From the NCBI RefSeq assembly GCF_910589235.1, contig NC_060956.1, positions 6,148,999-6,212,998 on the forward strand: DNA of 64,000 nt, given 5' to 3'. The notes below the pieces were generated by a model that was given only the letters and a program-made list of their open reading frames with translations, did no database searches and had not been told where the DNA came from. Of this stretch, positions 13,536 to 26,474 are shown piece by piece. Every line of letters begins with the position of its first letter. Position 1 is the first letter of the stretch. This DNA comes from Vespa crabro. Lineage: Eukaryota > Arthropoda > Insecta > Hymenoptera > Vespidae. A program made the translations under genes and the position numbers.

Positions 13536-16500
13536 TGGTGCATTTAATTTATATTGATAAAATGATTTAAGTTTCTGTTCGACCAACTGCGAAGGCAGGA
13601 GAGACTGACATTCCTACGTATAATATAGTGTTTTATAACTAAATGTAGGAAGAAAAAAAACCTGCAGCATTTAATAACCGATGTACTTCAAAGTAAATTT
13701 TTTTTATATTTATCCAAAACAGTGTAATAATTACTTTTAAAGAGAAACATTATATAATAGAAAAACTATATCAAATATAAAAAATGATATTTAAATAAGA
13801 GTAAAAAAAGTATCAATAGTCTACATGATCATTACTTACTGTCATAGAGTAAAACTAGTCTTACGTATTTTTTATATGGTGAAAAGGAAGTAGTAGAATT
13901 TTTACCATGTATCAACTGTAAATTTCCCCTTCGTTGTTTCCGAACGATTATCTATCATTTATGGCGATAACACACATATATATATACACTATGTTGCAGC
14001 ACATTGGACGAGTTCCAATGTTAAAACTTTCATTCACCATGTCTCTCATTTCTCTTTCGTCGCACGATGATGTATATATTATTCTCAAAATCGAACATCG
14101 GCTAAATAACTTTCACGAGTACTAACAAATAGAAAAATCGTATTTATGATTATCCATTGAAAATTTCTTAATATAACTTTCTAAAGATAATCTTATAAAA
14201 TATTGCCGATAAAAATCCATCGATATTAGACAGATATCTTGAACAAAGTAAAAAATTTAATTAAATTTAAATATTTTGATATAAATTCGAATATCCTAAT
14301 TTTCTGCTTCTTTAAAAAATTTCACTTTTATTTCAAAACATTTCTAAACTTCATTTGAAATTATAATTCGATACTAATGTGAAAGCTTAAAATAAAACAG
14401 AGTTTGAATCTCATAATAATCTCTTATTTAACGAGAGCGTTAAAAGAATTGGAAGAGAAATAGATCTGAACTATTATCATTAATTGCACAACGATATAAT
14501 TTTCTAGAGTGCAAATAATCAAAATAATCTATAATATGACGTAACGAAGTACGTCCTGTATACGTTACCCTCGCTTTCGAAAGAAGGACATTCGCAACGT
14601 TTGAAAGCCGGAAGATAATCGTTTCATTTAATAGGGCATTTATCCAGATCCAGTTCCAATTCCAGTTTCGAACTTGAAAATTTCACGTTATAAAGTAGAA
14701 TAAAAGGCAGTCGTTGGTACAAATCGCGTGCTCTCCTTTAATATCCTTTTTCTAATCTACGATGATCATACCTTTATCCCGTAGATACATAGAAGAGATA
14801 CATAAAGATATATATAAATATATATATATATGTGCGTTTGGTTACGAAACACTTTCTCCCTGTATGAAGGATATTTTAAGTATGCGAGCTGCACCACTTC
14901 CTGCTGTAACTCTGTCGGCTTTGTCAGTGTAAGAGAGTAAAAAGAAAAAAAATAAAAGAAAAAAAAAAAGAAAGAAAAAATCAAACAAATAATATAATTC
15001 ATTTTAATTTAAAACTCGTATTTCGTGTAATTGTATTTAAAGATAACTAATTGAAAAATTCTCGCTAAATTGACGACGATCAACCTTCAAACTTGCACTT
15101 GAACGACATTTATTTTGCAGTCCAGCACGATTAACGTAAACGCAAATTCGTCGAATAAAAAATTAAATACTTTTCAAAGTGTCGATATAGTTATTGCCAT
15201 TTCTTTTTTTTTTATTTTTTCTTCGTCTTCTCTTTTCTTTCTTTTGCCTTTTGCTCTTTTTTTTTTTAACGGTACTCGATAAAAAAATGTCTGTATGATT
15301 TACACAACTTACTTTCGCTAAATGTGATATGATACTTTATCGACCGACTGATAATCCAATGTTGTAGAATAAAAATATAATACTTTCAATTTAATCTCCC
15401 TTTTTTCGTCGTACTATAAAAACGTGATGTTTAGATATTAGAAATAATTTGGATTATTTAATCGACTTACGTTGCATACATAATTAAATACATTCGGGTG
15501 ACATTTCAGTCAAGCAAGCAATGACGCATTATAAACATTGAAAGTTTACGAGGAAGATAGTTGACGATTTCTTTCTATTGTACAGCCACAAGCAACATTG
15601 TAATGATATCATTGACACATCATATTGATTCCGAAATAGCGAAATCGTTATGAAATTTTGGAGATGCATAAGTCATTTTAACAAATGTATTTTGTATTTT
15701 TATATATGTAAATATATAAACAAATGTAAAGGTAACAAAATGAATGAAAAATTTCACGAATGATAGTAAAAGTATTATCAAGCCGGATGATAATTAATCT
15801 TTAACGAGACTTTTCAATTTTCAATTTTTGTTTTCAAATTAAAAAGAAAAAAAAAACTACAAATCTACATTAAAAACTACAAAAAAGAAACTACTATCTT
15901 GTAAAATAATAAACCTAATCATAAGTTTAAAATTTTTCGAAATAGTATAATCAATCGATTTGAAACAATCACTTAATAACTTTTGATCCATCTTGTATAT
16001 ATGTAGCTGTGATATAATCGATATAATATATATATATGCACAATAATCTATATATAAATGCATGTTAGAAATACATTCATGTTTTATTAATCGATCCATT
16101 TTCTTCTTCGTTTCTTACTTATCGCGTTTTGTATAAGCACAAAATCAATATTTATAATTTGCCAACACGTAATGAAAGTTCATTGAAATTCACGAATTAT
16201 TTATGAGTTTGTTGTTGACGAAATTCTTAACGAAAAAACGAAAGATCGTGATATAAGAATCATTAAATGCGTTTACGATAAAACGATGCTATAAAACTTT
16301 CCATACGAATATGTGGAAGAAAGAGTTGTTAGGTAATCAAAAAACTTCAGAATAACATCTTGTAACGAATTAATTCAACTTCTGAAAATACACATATTAA
16401 ATATGATTCGATTTATAAAAGATCGATATCTATGATGTTCCGAGGAACTATTGCCATAACATTGTGCTCCCACTCTTTTACAATCATCATTTTCATTATT

Positions 16501-18240
16501 TTATATTTTAAAAAAACTTTCATTATTTTATATCTAAATGAACAATAAACAATGATTAATTTTTTACTCGATATTTTATATTTAAATAAACGATAAATGA
16601 TATTATAGTATTCTTTTAATCAAAAAGAAAATAGTAAGTATATAATTATAGTAAGTATTAATTATAGTATACAAGAATAGTATTTTTTTTTTTTACTGAA
16701 AAAAAATAGTTTTATAAAAATATAAAAAAAAAAAAAAATATTTTTTACTATTAGGAAAAAAAAACAACAAAAAAGAACACTAATAGATATAAAAATAAAT
16801 AAAAACAAAAACATGATTACATATGAAATATTTAATATTGCGACACGCATTGCTTCTTATGCAATTCAATATTTTTTGAAAAAAAAAAAAAAGAAAAAAC
16901 AAACAAAAGAAAAAATAAAAACTAATGGAAGGTTCTTATTCGAAATAAAAAATTATCTTAAAACGTATCATAGATATAATGCTGTTCATAATTAACGTAA
17001 ACTCTAACGAATTAAGAATGCTACTTGTTCATATAGGGAAAATGCGGAAGCTTATAATTATATAATAATTATAAAACTGTTAGTAATAATTTTATCGCGA
17101 TAATCGATAAGACTCGAATTTATCGTATTCCGCACGTGTTTGCACAGTGTAACGAAAATATTTTCATATACGAACGAAAATTGATTAATGAAAAATCGGA
17201 TGGACAAAATTACGAACGATTAAATTGAAGACTTTAAACTTATTAATAAACGACTATATACATTCGTCTTCATCGTTTCACATTCTAGGACGCCACATTA
17301 AATGTGCAAATAGAAACAGTAATTCAATGTTAACCATATTATATCGTTACAAACCATAGCATTCCATAATACGGTATAATTACGTTTAAAATACTATAGT
17401 TAAGTTGGCAAATAAATAAGTGAACATTTACTTTTACTTCGTGACGGACTATTGCCTTAGACCTTTACAGGAAAGTAATTAAAAAAAAACAAAAAGAAAT
17501 ACCGGGCTAACGAACAAATCAAAAATTTTTTTATAATACGAAATTGGATTAATATTAAATTCGATATATATATGTATATCGATATATATATTTTTTTATT
17601 TTTATTTTCCTTTTTTTTTTCACATAATCCAGACGCACGGACACTTGGCCAAAATATATTTACACACACACACACACACACATATACACTCCTCTAATCA
17701 CGAACTTCGCACATTTATATTTTTTCTCTTTCTTATCTTTCAATCAGAAAATCGTCCGTCTTCTTTGTTTTTTATTTTTTTTTTTAATTTTTTCTTTCTT
17801 TTTCCTTTTCTTTTCTTTGTTTTTTTTTTCTTTTTATTATTTATTTAATCAACTTCAGATCTCTCGGATTAATAAAATGGTGGAAAAATTGGGTTCGAAC
17901 TTTCGACGACGAAGACACACTACGTTGCACTGTTACGCAGCTTCTTTCGAATATTCCGAGAGTTGCGTGCGCGCGGAAAGTCGTGCGCGCGGAAAGCCGT
18001 GCGCGCGAGCGCACGCACACACACATACACACAGACACTGCTGTCTGTCTGTATGAGGCGCACGATGATGTTTCGTTTTGGGAGGTGTGTGACTATTATA
18101 CACACATATATACGTAAAACATTACATACGTAACAGTCCGCGATCGTTTCCTTGCTTTTACGTAACTATAATGTCTCGGGACTATGACTCTTTTCCCCAC
18201 CCTGATCATTTTCACCGGGTGGTTTTGGCCAAGGCACTCA
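13536..18240. other. Gene-poor spacer between SPCS1 and HVP-A
   Basis: No supportable gene. Two small patches look less random: 14690-14760 (a TATAAAG-like site followed by GC-richer sequence) and 14870-14930 (a short in-frame stretch flanked by weak splice-like sites). Neither links into a gene model. A CpG-rich patch at 17960-18032 is reported separately. Confidence 0.55.
17965..18032. repeat. CpG-rich alternating purine-pyrimidine patch with short tandem units
   Basis: Three near-repeats of a roughly 16-base unit containing GTGCGCGCGGAAAG lead into GCGCGCGAGCGCACGC and then a CA run. This is a strong local GC island in very AT-rich DNA, 220-290 bases upstream of the HVP-A TATA box. It has no coding signature of its own. 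Confidence 0.7.
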
Positions 18241-18249
18241 CATGTCCTT

Positions 18250-18255
18250 TATAAG
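18250..18255 (+). promoter_or_regulatory. TATA box of HVP-A
   Basis: TATAAG (in TTTATAAGC), about 300 bases before the HVP-A start codon. Just upstream lie CCCCACCCTG and CACCGGGTGG, GT/CACC-type sequences also seen upstream of other HVP genes. Transcription start would be expected near 18280. Confidence 0.6.
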
Positions 18256-18549
18256 CACACATCCCCAGCGATCAAAGGCAGAATCGTATCGACGTTCATA
18301 ATATCAAGTCAAGCAGACGATCTCATTACGATAGCGACGTGTTATCGTTAAAAAAAAAAAATATATATATATATATATAAAAATAAAAAAAAAAGTATCC
18401 CTTCTTTTATTTTTCTTTGAAAATTTTCATTCAAGTGGTTTCTATATATTTGTTTAGTTTTTTTCGTATTTTTTTCCTTTCGTTAATTTTTGTTTCCGTC
18501 GAAGATCGCCCAAGGAAGATTTTGTTTACGTCGAAAGAAGACCAACGAG

Positions 18550-19133
18550 ATGAATTCATACATTATTCTCGTGAGTAAAATTTTATTGATGTCGTATAAT
18601 TCCATGTTTCTTCTTTTTTTTTCTTCTCTTTTCTTTTCGTTCCTCAATTTAACTCAATGTAACTTTTATTCCACTTCTTTTCTAAGAAATAAACGATTTT
18701 TATACAAACAAATTTTATACAATTTTATGCGTTAACTTTTTTATATTATTTCTCGACGAGATTTACGACGACAATAAATCACTTGGAAGAATAATTATTA
18801 TTTAATTATTAGATATTTTGTTCCTATATATTTTTTTCTTTATTATTTGTTGTTTTTATATTGAAAATTAAAAAAGAAGGATGATTATCTAAAATAAATT
18901 TGTACATTATTGTCGTGAATGAATTTTTATTATTATCGCGTATTTTCACTTTTTAAGATTTAATTTAATTTAATTGTCAGTTTTATATTTTTATTTTTAA
19001 TATTTTCTTCTGAAAAATAGACGACGAAATTTTATACAATTTTATCCTTTTTAATTTTGTTATATTATTCCGAAAAGCATTGTGACAAAAATGGTGATTT
19101 ATTTTATAGATAATAATTATTAATTATTAGTAC

Positions 19134-19205
<72 letters not shown>

Positions 19206-20109
19206 TATATATATATATATAATACGTAAGAAAAAAATAGAACATGTGAGACAATCTCACCTGCGAAAACGAAGTATTTTCACGTTGTCGTAATACGAAA
19301 TACATACATATGCATGTAAGTGCATCGGTCGAGAAATGCAGTGAAACGTTCGTAAAAAATGCCGTTCTGCATTTCGATAACCGATGTGACGTGTATACGA
19401 GCTCGATTTATTTCCTTATGTTGATAATCACAAATTCACAATCGTATTTCAGGCGTTCGTGTTCGGAATATTGACCGTGGCTTTAGCATCGCCCATACCT
19501 GGTCATCATGGCCAGTAAGTTAGAAAAAAAGAAAAAGTATCCTATCTTTATTCATAAATTATACATAATTTAATATCTTTTAATTTTATATCGAATCATG
19601 ACCTGTTAAAGAAAAAAAAAGAAAAAGAAACGAACCCCATAAATTTATTTTATTTGTTACGTTAGTTCGTTTATAATAATTTTTTTTTTTATTATACCTA
19701 TTAATTTCGTATCATTTCGTTTTATATCTTTTTTTATTTTTTATTTTTTTCATTAATTTTCCATCATTCATTTTTTCATCGATTTTTGATTATATTAATT
19801 TTGAATAATTTATTATTTTAATAATTTCTAATCGTCCTTATAACAATTAATTTTCATTTTAGTTCTCATCACGTGATTCATGTCCCGTATCACGTTCACA
19901 CGGTTCATCATCATCACGTGAAAAAGATTCACGTACCAGTTCATCACGTTAAAAAGGTACCAGTGCCAGTACCAATTCCAATTCACCATGTCGAAAAGGT
20001 TCATGTACCAGTACCTGTAGTTGAAAAGGTTCATGTACCTGTACCAGTAGTCGAAAAAGTTCATGTACCTGTTCATGTACCAGTTCACGAAGAAAAACCT
20101 TGGTGGTAG
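18550..20109 (+). CDS. HVP-A: secreted His/Val/Pro-repeat protein (cuticle-like)
   Basis: A 109-aa secreted protein of unassigned family. Exons: 18550-18570 (MNSYIIL), 19453-19514 (62 nt, rest of signal peptide), 19863-20109. The intron phases are 0 and 2. The signal peptide ends near ALASPIPG. Next comes the array motif HVIHVPYHVH-TVHHHHVKK, then tandem units of the type V-E/K-K-V-H-V-P-V-P-V up to the C-terminal EEKPWW. Val-Pro-Val repeats of this kind occur in insect cuticle and other extracellular matrix proteins, so a structural role is likely but inferred. The start codon is the one that gives an in-frame signal peptide across the first intron. Intron 1 contains a TAA microsatellite. 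A short 3' UTR intron (donor near 20152, acceptor near 20666) is possible. Confidence 0.85.
19135..19204. repeat. (TAA)n microsatellite in HVP-A intron 1
   Basis: About 23 copies of TAA. Confidence 0.95.
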
Positions 20110-20556
20110 ATCGAGTCTCTAATGTTGTTATTCATTTGTTTTTGATTTTTAGGTATGTACCAGTATTTATATACAGATTTATATACATATATATATATAT
20201 ACACATCTACATGGCTTTAGGTCTCTTGTTGTTCGTTACAATATTTTTTATTTGATTGTTATTAATATTTCAAGACAACAATTTCTTGACATAAATATCT
20301 ATCATTATTATTGTCATATTAATATTATCAAATTATTTATAGATTTGATGATTATAAAAATTTATTTATTTTTTTATTATTTTATAAGATAATTTTAATG
20401 GCTATCAAAAGAATATTCTTCATTAATTGAAATCTATTATTATTAAATATACTCGATAATATAATCACAATTATTTTTCTTTTTTTCTTTAAAATTACTT
20501 TTAATTAATAATTAAAGAGAAAATATTCACTGTTTTCTAATATTACTTTTAATAGT

Positions 20557-20600
<44 letters not shown>

Positions 20601-20948
20601 TTTTTTTATTCGTTTCTTATTTTATTCTGTTATTATTTTTTATATGTATACATTTTTGATTTACAGGTTATATAATTTAAAATAATAAGGAGACGCGTTC
20701 TCTGATCTTCGAATAATAATATAAGAAAAGAGATAAGTGAACGTTTCGCCAGAATACTCGTCGCCAGAGTACTCATCGAAGGAAAGATCAGTACAAAATA
20801 GATATCGATTTATCAATAGAACATATAAAACCTTGGATTATTACCAGGGGATAGATTAAATGTGTGTCCGACATGAAAATTAATCTATGTACATATGCTT
20901 TTGCGTTGTGTTATTCTTATATACAATTTTATTTTTATATACACGAAC

Positions 20949-20995
<47 letters not shown>

Positions 20996-21240
20996 TGTTT
21001 GATAAATATTATTAACTGATATATTATTTGACGTCTTTTTATCCTCGTCCAATCATCCGATTAAAATAATTAGAGAATAATTGGAGAAATTAGAATTTAG
21101 TGGAGAGTGAAAAAAAAAAATAAAAATTAAATAATATCAATTTGGTTTTAACAATTTATTAACGTGTAACAATTGACATAACAATAGTGCAATGGGTTAA
21201 CAGTAATAACGTTTGGAGAAGGATCGTTTGAAACTAACTT

Positions 21241-21324
<84 letters not shown>
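20110..21324. other. Convergent spacer between HVP-A and HVP-B
   Basis: The 3' flanks of two genes that face each other. Contains TA runs near 20560-20590 and 20948-20988 and, against the HVP-B stop codon, a long CT run. No further gene seen. Confidence 0.7.

Positions 21325-21326
<2 letters not shown>
21240..21326. repeat. (CT)n microsatellite abutting the HVP-B stop codon
   Basis: About 87 bases of CT with two TTT interruptions. On the minus strand it reads (GA)n and begins within the TGA stop codon of HVP-B. Confidence 0.95.
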
Positions 21327-21330
<4 letters not shown>

Positions 21331-22107
21331 GCCATCTTCTTCGTGTTCATGATCATGATCGTCGTCGTGTGACTCTACCGGTATATAAATTTTCTTTACG
21401 TGCGTATGGTGATGCTTATGGATATAATGTGGCACGTGTATTATAAAGTGGGTACTGAAAAGCATTGAAAATGTTTGAAGATTTATTAACATCTGAGACT
21501 TATTTGTATTTTCTAAGGATATTTGAATCATTTACTGCTCGTGTCCATCACCACCAGGATGGGGCATCGCAGTTACAAGTGCAAACATGAACACCATTAG
21601 AAGTAAGATCTGAAAAAGAATAGAAAATAAAAAAGAAAAAGAATAAGTATGAAAGATGAAAATCCGATGAAGAATAAATTAAATTCATTATTTATTGATT
21701 GATTCGAAGGTATTAGAATAAAATAGAGATTGATATTGGTTTATAAAATCTTTACGATTACAAGAAAAAAAAAAAAAATAATACAAAATTTCATTGATTC
21801 GACAATTTCTATAATCGATAGATCGAAATTTCAAATTCTTAATGCGATTTGTTCCTTTGGTTTTTCTTTCTTTTTTTTGTCTTTTTTCTCCGGTTTTTTC
21901 TTTTTTTTTTTTTTTAGTTTTTTAGTTTTGTAAAAAAGTCATATAGTACATATAGTAGATTGTAGGGTTGATAATTGCGAATAATAAAAGAAGGATAAAG
22001 AAATATGAACAGAAAATAAAAATAAATAAATGAGAAATTAATAGAGAAAAAGAGAGAAAAAATAAAAGATCCATTGAGACACCCACGTATCTTCGTAGTT
22101 TCAGCAT
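21325..22107 (-). CDS. HVP-B: small secreted His/Asp-rich protein
   Basis: A 74-aa secreted protein of unassigned family. Exons on the minus strand: 22107-22087 (MLKLRRY), 21609-21536 (74 nt), 21454-21325. The phases are 0 and 2, as in its neighbours. The signal peptide has a basic n-region, then ILLLMVFMFALVTA, and cleaves before MPHPGG. The array motif follows: FIIHVPHYIHKHHHTHVKK, then IYIPVE, and a C-terminus rich in Asp, His and Glu ending EEDGW. The first exon is short, and its donor is GTGGGT; it was chosen because it alone gives an in-frame basic start 70 bases below a TATA box. The His-Asp tail could bind metal ions; this is inferred from composition only. Confidence 0.78.
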
Positions 22108-22176
22108 GTCTCCTCTCCAGTACTTACTACTTTCGACGAGTCAAGTGAAGAACTAAAAGTCACTTACCTCGCAAGC

Positions 22177-22182
22177 CTTATA
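22177..22182 (-). promoter_or_regulatory. TATA box of HVP-B
   Basis: TATAAG on the minus strand, 70 bases upstream of the start codon. A GTAGAGGTGGGG sequence lies further upstream at about 22240-22255 (minus strand). Confidence 0.65.
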
Positions 22183-22943
22183 AACAGAAACAATCAGTGA
22201 ACGGTGTATGAACGTGCAAGAGTTTTACTACCTTAACATTGCCCCACCTCTACTACCTGCTCTCACTTGCGATTACACGTGGGCCGATGGACCCGCATTG
22301 TCGTAGAGATACCAATTGTATCGAAGAATTAATCGATTGTATCGAAGATTACAAGAAAATAAAAAAAAAGAAAAAAGAAAAACAAGAAAGAAAAAAAAAA
22401 AAGTAAATGAGTATTCACAACTTTCTTCCTTTCTTTCTTTCTTTCTTTCTTTCTTTACATTTCTCATTTTTATCCTGATTGTGTTCGATTTATTTTTTTA
22501 AATTTATTTTATGATTGCAAAAATATACTACATACTATATACTTACTCTCACTCTCTCTTTCTCTCTCTCTCTTAATTTTGTTTATTATAGTTTAACTAT
22601 ATCATACATATTTATATGGATATGCGAATTGTAATTTAAACACATACGCGTGTGCGAAAAGTACTTTGAACATATACACATACATATATGGATAGTAATT
22701 TTAAAGCATACATATATGTGTGCAATACTTCGAACGTAAATATATATCTTTACGTATACGAATAGTAATTTGAGAAATTCGTTGTTTTTTTTTTTCTTTT
22801 TATATTTCCAGTAATTTATTTTTACTTTTATTTAATTTTGCAAAATAATAAATATCTATAATAAAATAAGTCTATCATAAAAAATGAATCTATCAAAAAA
22901 TTATTATTCGAATATCTACTCTGTTATTAACTTCGCACATCAA

Positions 22944-22992
<49 letters not shown>

Positions 22993-24954
22993 GTGTTTAC
23001 TGTACAAATAATGGAATATCAAGGATGACAAAAAATTTGTTATTTCAGTTAATGTATCGTATAATTAATATGTTGGATTTCATGGGAATCTAAAGTAACA
23101 AAGTGACTGACAGAGAATAGAGGAAACTATATAAATAGTTATTCTCATGGTAAATATCATGTCGTTATTTTACCACCCACAGTAAGTATATACAATATAT
23201 GAGACAAAACTTTCACAAAGCATACTTATATATAAATATATATATACATAAGTCACTTCGTATTCCAAGAGCGGAGAAAATGGTCCTTCGAGAAGTTTCG
23301 GTTCCTCATCCTTAGGTATCGGCCACTTTCTCGAGCTCCAATTACGCGTAATTCAACGGTACGCATTGTCGTAATCTTACTTTCCTGTATAATACAAAGT
23401 ATAATTTAAGGTGAAAATAATGATTCATGGGATTATTCATCATCGATGCTTTAATCTTATCACGTTAAGAAACGAGATCACATATTATCAACGATTCCTT
23501 GATAAATCTTAATATTATTTTTAAAACAAGATTAGTCATTGAATAAATCGAAAAAAATTTCATTTCGATTGTAAATAATAATAGATCAATGATCGATTTT
23601 ATTAAATTATAATTTAATGAAATATGATAGAAAATGGATACGTATGTTCATTCATTTTAATTGTAATTTCATGAAATATCTACTATACGGTGAAAGCAAC
23701 GTTTTCTACTTATGAAGTAGTAGATATTTGTTGTTTGGCATCGTATACTCTCTCATACGGTCTAATAAATTATTAATAAATATTTACAAATTCACATATA
23801 CGTAGACATGTATATCTAATATTACATTTTCCACTGACATCAAATACGAACTTTCTGTTTCAGTTCGAAATCTAAAAAAAAAGAAGGAAAAAAAAATACA
23901 ATTCAGAACCGACAATATTTCTCGACAATTCGATTGTTAGAGGTCTATTTGTTTAAATAATAATACTTTCTCTAAATTATATTTATATATATATGTATAT
24001 ATATATATAAATATAAATATTTCTTATAAGTATATAAGCATACTTGTTATGATATTAAGAAAAATTCTATTTATTCATTTATTTAAGTATGCATACTCAT
24101 TCCAGATTGATGATATGATATTTATGTTTTATTACAAAATTAATTTTACTATAGCATATACGTATATGTATGTGTATATATATATATATTACACAAGAAA
24201 AACTTTCTAAAAATATTTGTATATATACATATACTATAAATATTGGTAATTAAAGGAAAATTTATTTTATTGTAAATTCATTTATTCTTAATAATGAGAA
24301 TATTAAAGTACAAATTTTCATTCAAGATGATTAACATCGAATCCCGATAATATTTTATAATATCTAGATAATATTTAATAATTAATTTTAAAGATTGAGT
24401 CGAAAGTTCAAAGATGAGCTTAAAAGTTTCTAAGAGATATTAAGAATATATTAGTCTATTATGATACATTTACAGGCTAATTTGATCGATCGATAATAGA
24501 TATTTTGAAATCACCTAGAAAGTTTTGGCTCAATCAATACCATCAAACTTATATCAACAAAAATACTTTCTATCGACTTATTCTAATATGATTATAAGGA
24601 GGTCAATCACTTTTCTTCATAATTAATTTCAATCAAATGAGAGATTCTTAATTATTTATATCTTTTGGTCTCGAAAAACAAAGTTTCTAGCTATCTTACG
24701 AATACCATCAATTAGGTATGCATTAAATGATCAAGATAAATCGTTGTCGGAAATCGACGTACGAATTACGCTCAAAAGGCTTCTCCTTTTTAAGAGCATC
24801 GAACGCGTGGAATCGTTTAATAAAAGAGAGAATACGAACATGGTGAAGCAAAGTGAAATCTTGTGACCATCTTACGATCGGCTCTTTCACTTTCCGCTTA
24901 CTTTCCTTTTCGAATAAATTCTTTACAATGTCTAATAAGAATTATATCTATTTA

Positions 24955-24982
24955 CATATACATACATACATACATACATATA

Positions 24983-25015
<33 letters not shown>

Positions 25016-25061
25016 ACATATATACATATAAATATATATATATACATATACATATATAAAT

Positions 25062-25142
<81 letters not shown>
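24955..25142. repeat. TACA/TATACA/TA mosaic microsatellite
   Basis: Blocks of TACA, CATATA and TA units in a nested pattern over roughly 190 bases. Confidence 0.9.
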
Positions 25143-25143
<1 letters not shown>

Positions 25144-25317
25144 ATTTGTATATTCTAATCGAAAAGCTTAGAATTACGTCGGCCATATGTAATGTACGTG
25201 TCAGTATGTAAATAGATTATAATTTATCTCGCTCTCTCTCTATATATGTATATATTTATATACATATATACATATATATATATATATATGTATGTATGCA
25301 TGTGTGTGTGTGTATGT

Positions 25318-25319
<2 letters not shown>

Positions 25320-25378
<59 letters not shown>
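25320..25378. repeat. (TA)n microsatellite
   Basis: About 58 bases of TA. Confidence 0.95.
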
Positions 25379-25382
<4 letters not shown>

Positions 25383-25599
25383 ATCGTTTAAATAATTACT
25401 TCCTAGATTTATCTTCCTCATTTTCTTTCTCGAATGATTAATCTTAAAATAATTGCGTTAGATTAAAGAAAGTTCGATTCGATAAGAATCATAAGTGAAA
25501 TGTTCATTGTAATTAATTAGAAAGAAAATTAAGAAATTTCGATATTAACAGATATTATTTTAATGATAATTGATCTCTCTTTCTAATAAGATTATATGT

Positions 25600-25642
<43 letters not shown>

Positions 25643-26474
25643 TTATCTTTTTTATAATAAATTAATTTATGATCTATCTTATATCGATCGAAAATAATCT
25701 GTTTTTTTTTATTTATTTTTATTTCTTTTTCTAACTTTTCTCTAAACAATTATTTTAAGCATTAACTTTTTTCTTTCTATTTTTGAAATAAAATTTTGAA
25801 ACAGATATAGTTTGAGAAATAAGACATCATTTTTACAAACATATAAAAATTTTTATTATAGTCAACAATGTCACAACTTAATTATTATTGCATAGATAAT
25901 TACTTATTTACAGAAAGTTTCATACAAGTGCGATAGTTATAGGTAAAATAACAAACGTTTTAGCTGACGAAGCACGTAGATTGAAAAAAAAATGAACAAA
26001 AATAGATAAAACGTGCATTCGCAAGCACATAACACAGCTTGCTAAAAAAAAAATAAAAAAAGAAAAACAAATTCATGTTAAATATACAAACTACAAACAT
26101 TAATAAAATACATTTCGGTGTTCGAGGAAAAGGGATGTAATATTTACAAGATGAAATTGGAGATAATACGATAGTACTTCGTAAAAGCTCGAAAAAAAAT
26201 CTATTGTGCTAGAGTATTTCGAAAATCATTATCGATATTGATCATGCCATTGGATCGTTTTTGTTCGAGGATTTACAAAGATCGAGAGTCAAATAAGTCA
26301 AGATAAAGATCTCAAAATAATCTATCGATCGATTGATTGTGGTGAAAGTATATTTTCACGAAGGAGTCAAAAGTCGGTCAGGATTGGGAAGAAAAAAATG
26401 TTCGAGTTGAATCACCATCGAGAAGAAACAAAATTAGATAAAGAAGAAGATAGGACAAAAAATGTCTGTATCTC

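Larger units (their letters stand above)
22190..26474. other. Microsatellite-rich spacer between HVP-B and HVP-C
   Basis: No supportable gene. Holds A-rich and CTTT tracts near 22355-22455, TA near 22947-22987, TACA/TA mosaics at 24955-25142 and near 25235-25378. The stretch 23260-23350 is less AT-rich but has no usable frame. Confidence 0.65.

Noticed and set aside
14766..15002. Exon-like patch with a short ATG frame (MRAAPLPAV) on the plus strand and an open frame on the minus strand
   Set aside because: Flanking splice signals are weak and no partner exons were found.
24853..25186. Several open frames of Tyr/Ile/His repeats on both strands
   Set aside because: Direct translation of TA/TACA microsatellite.
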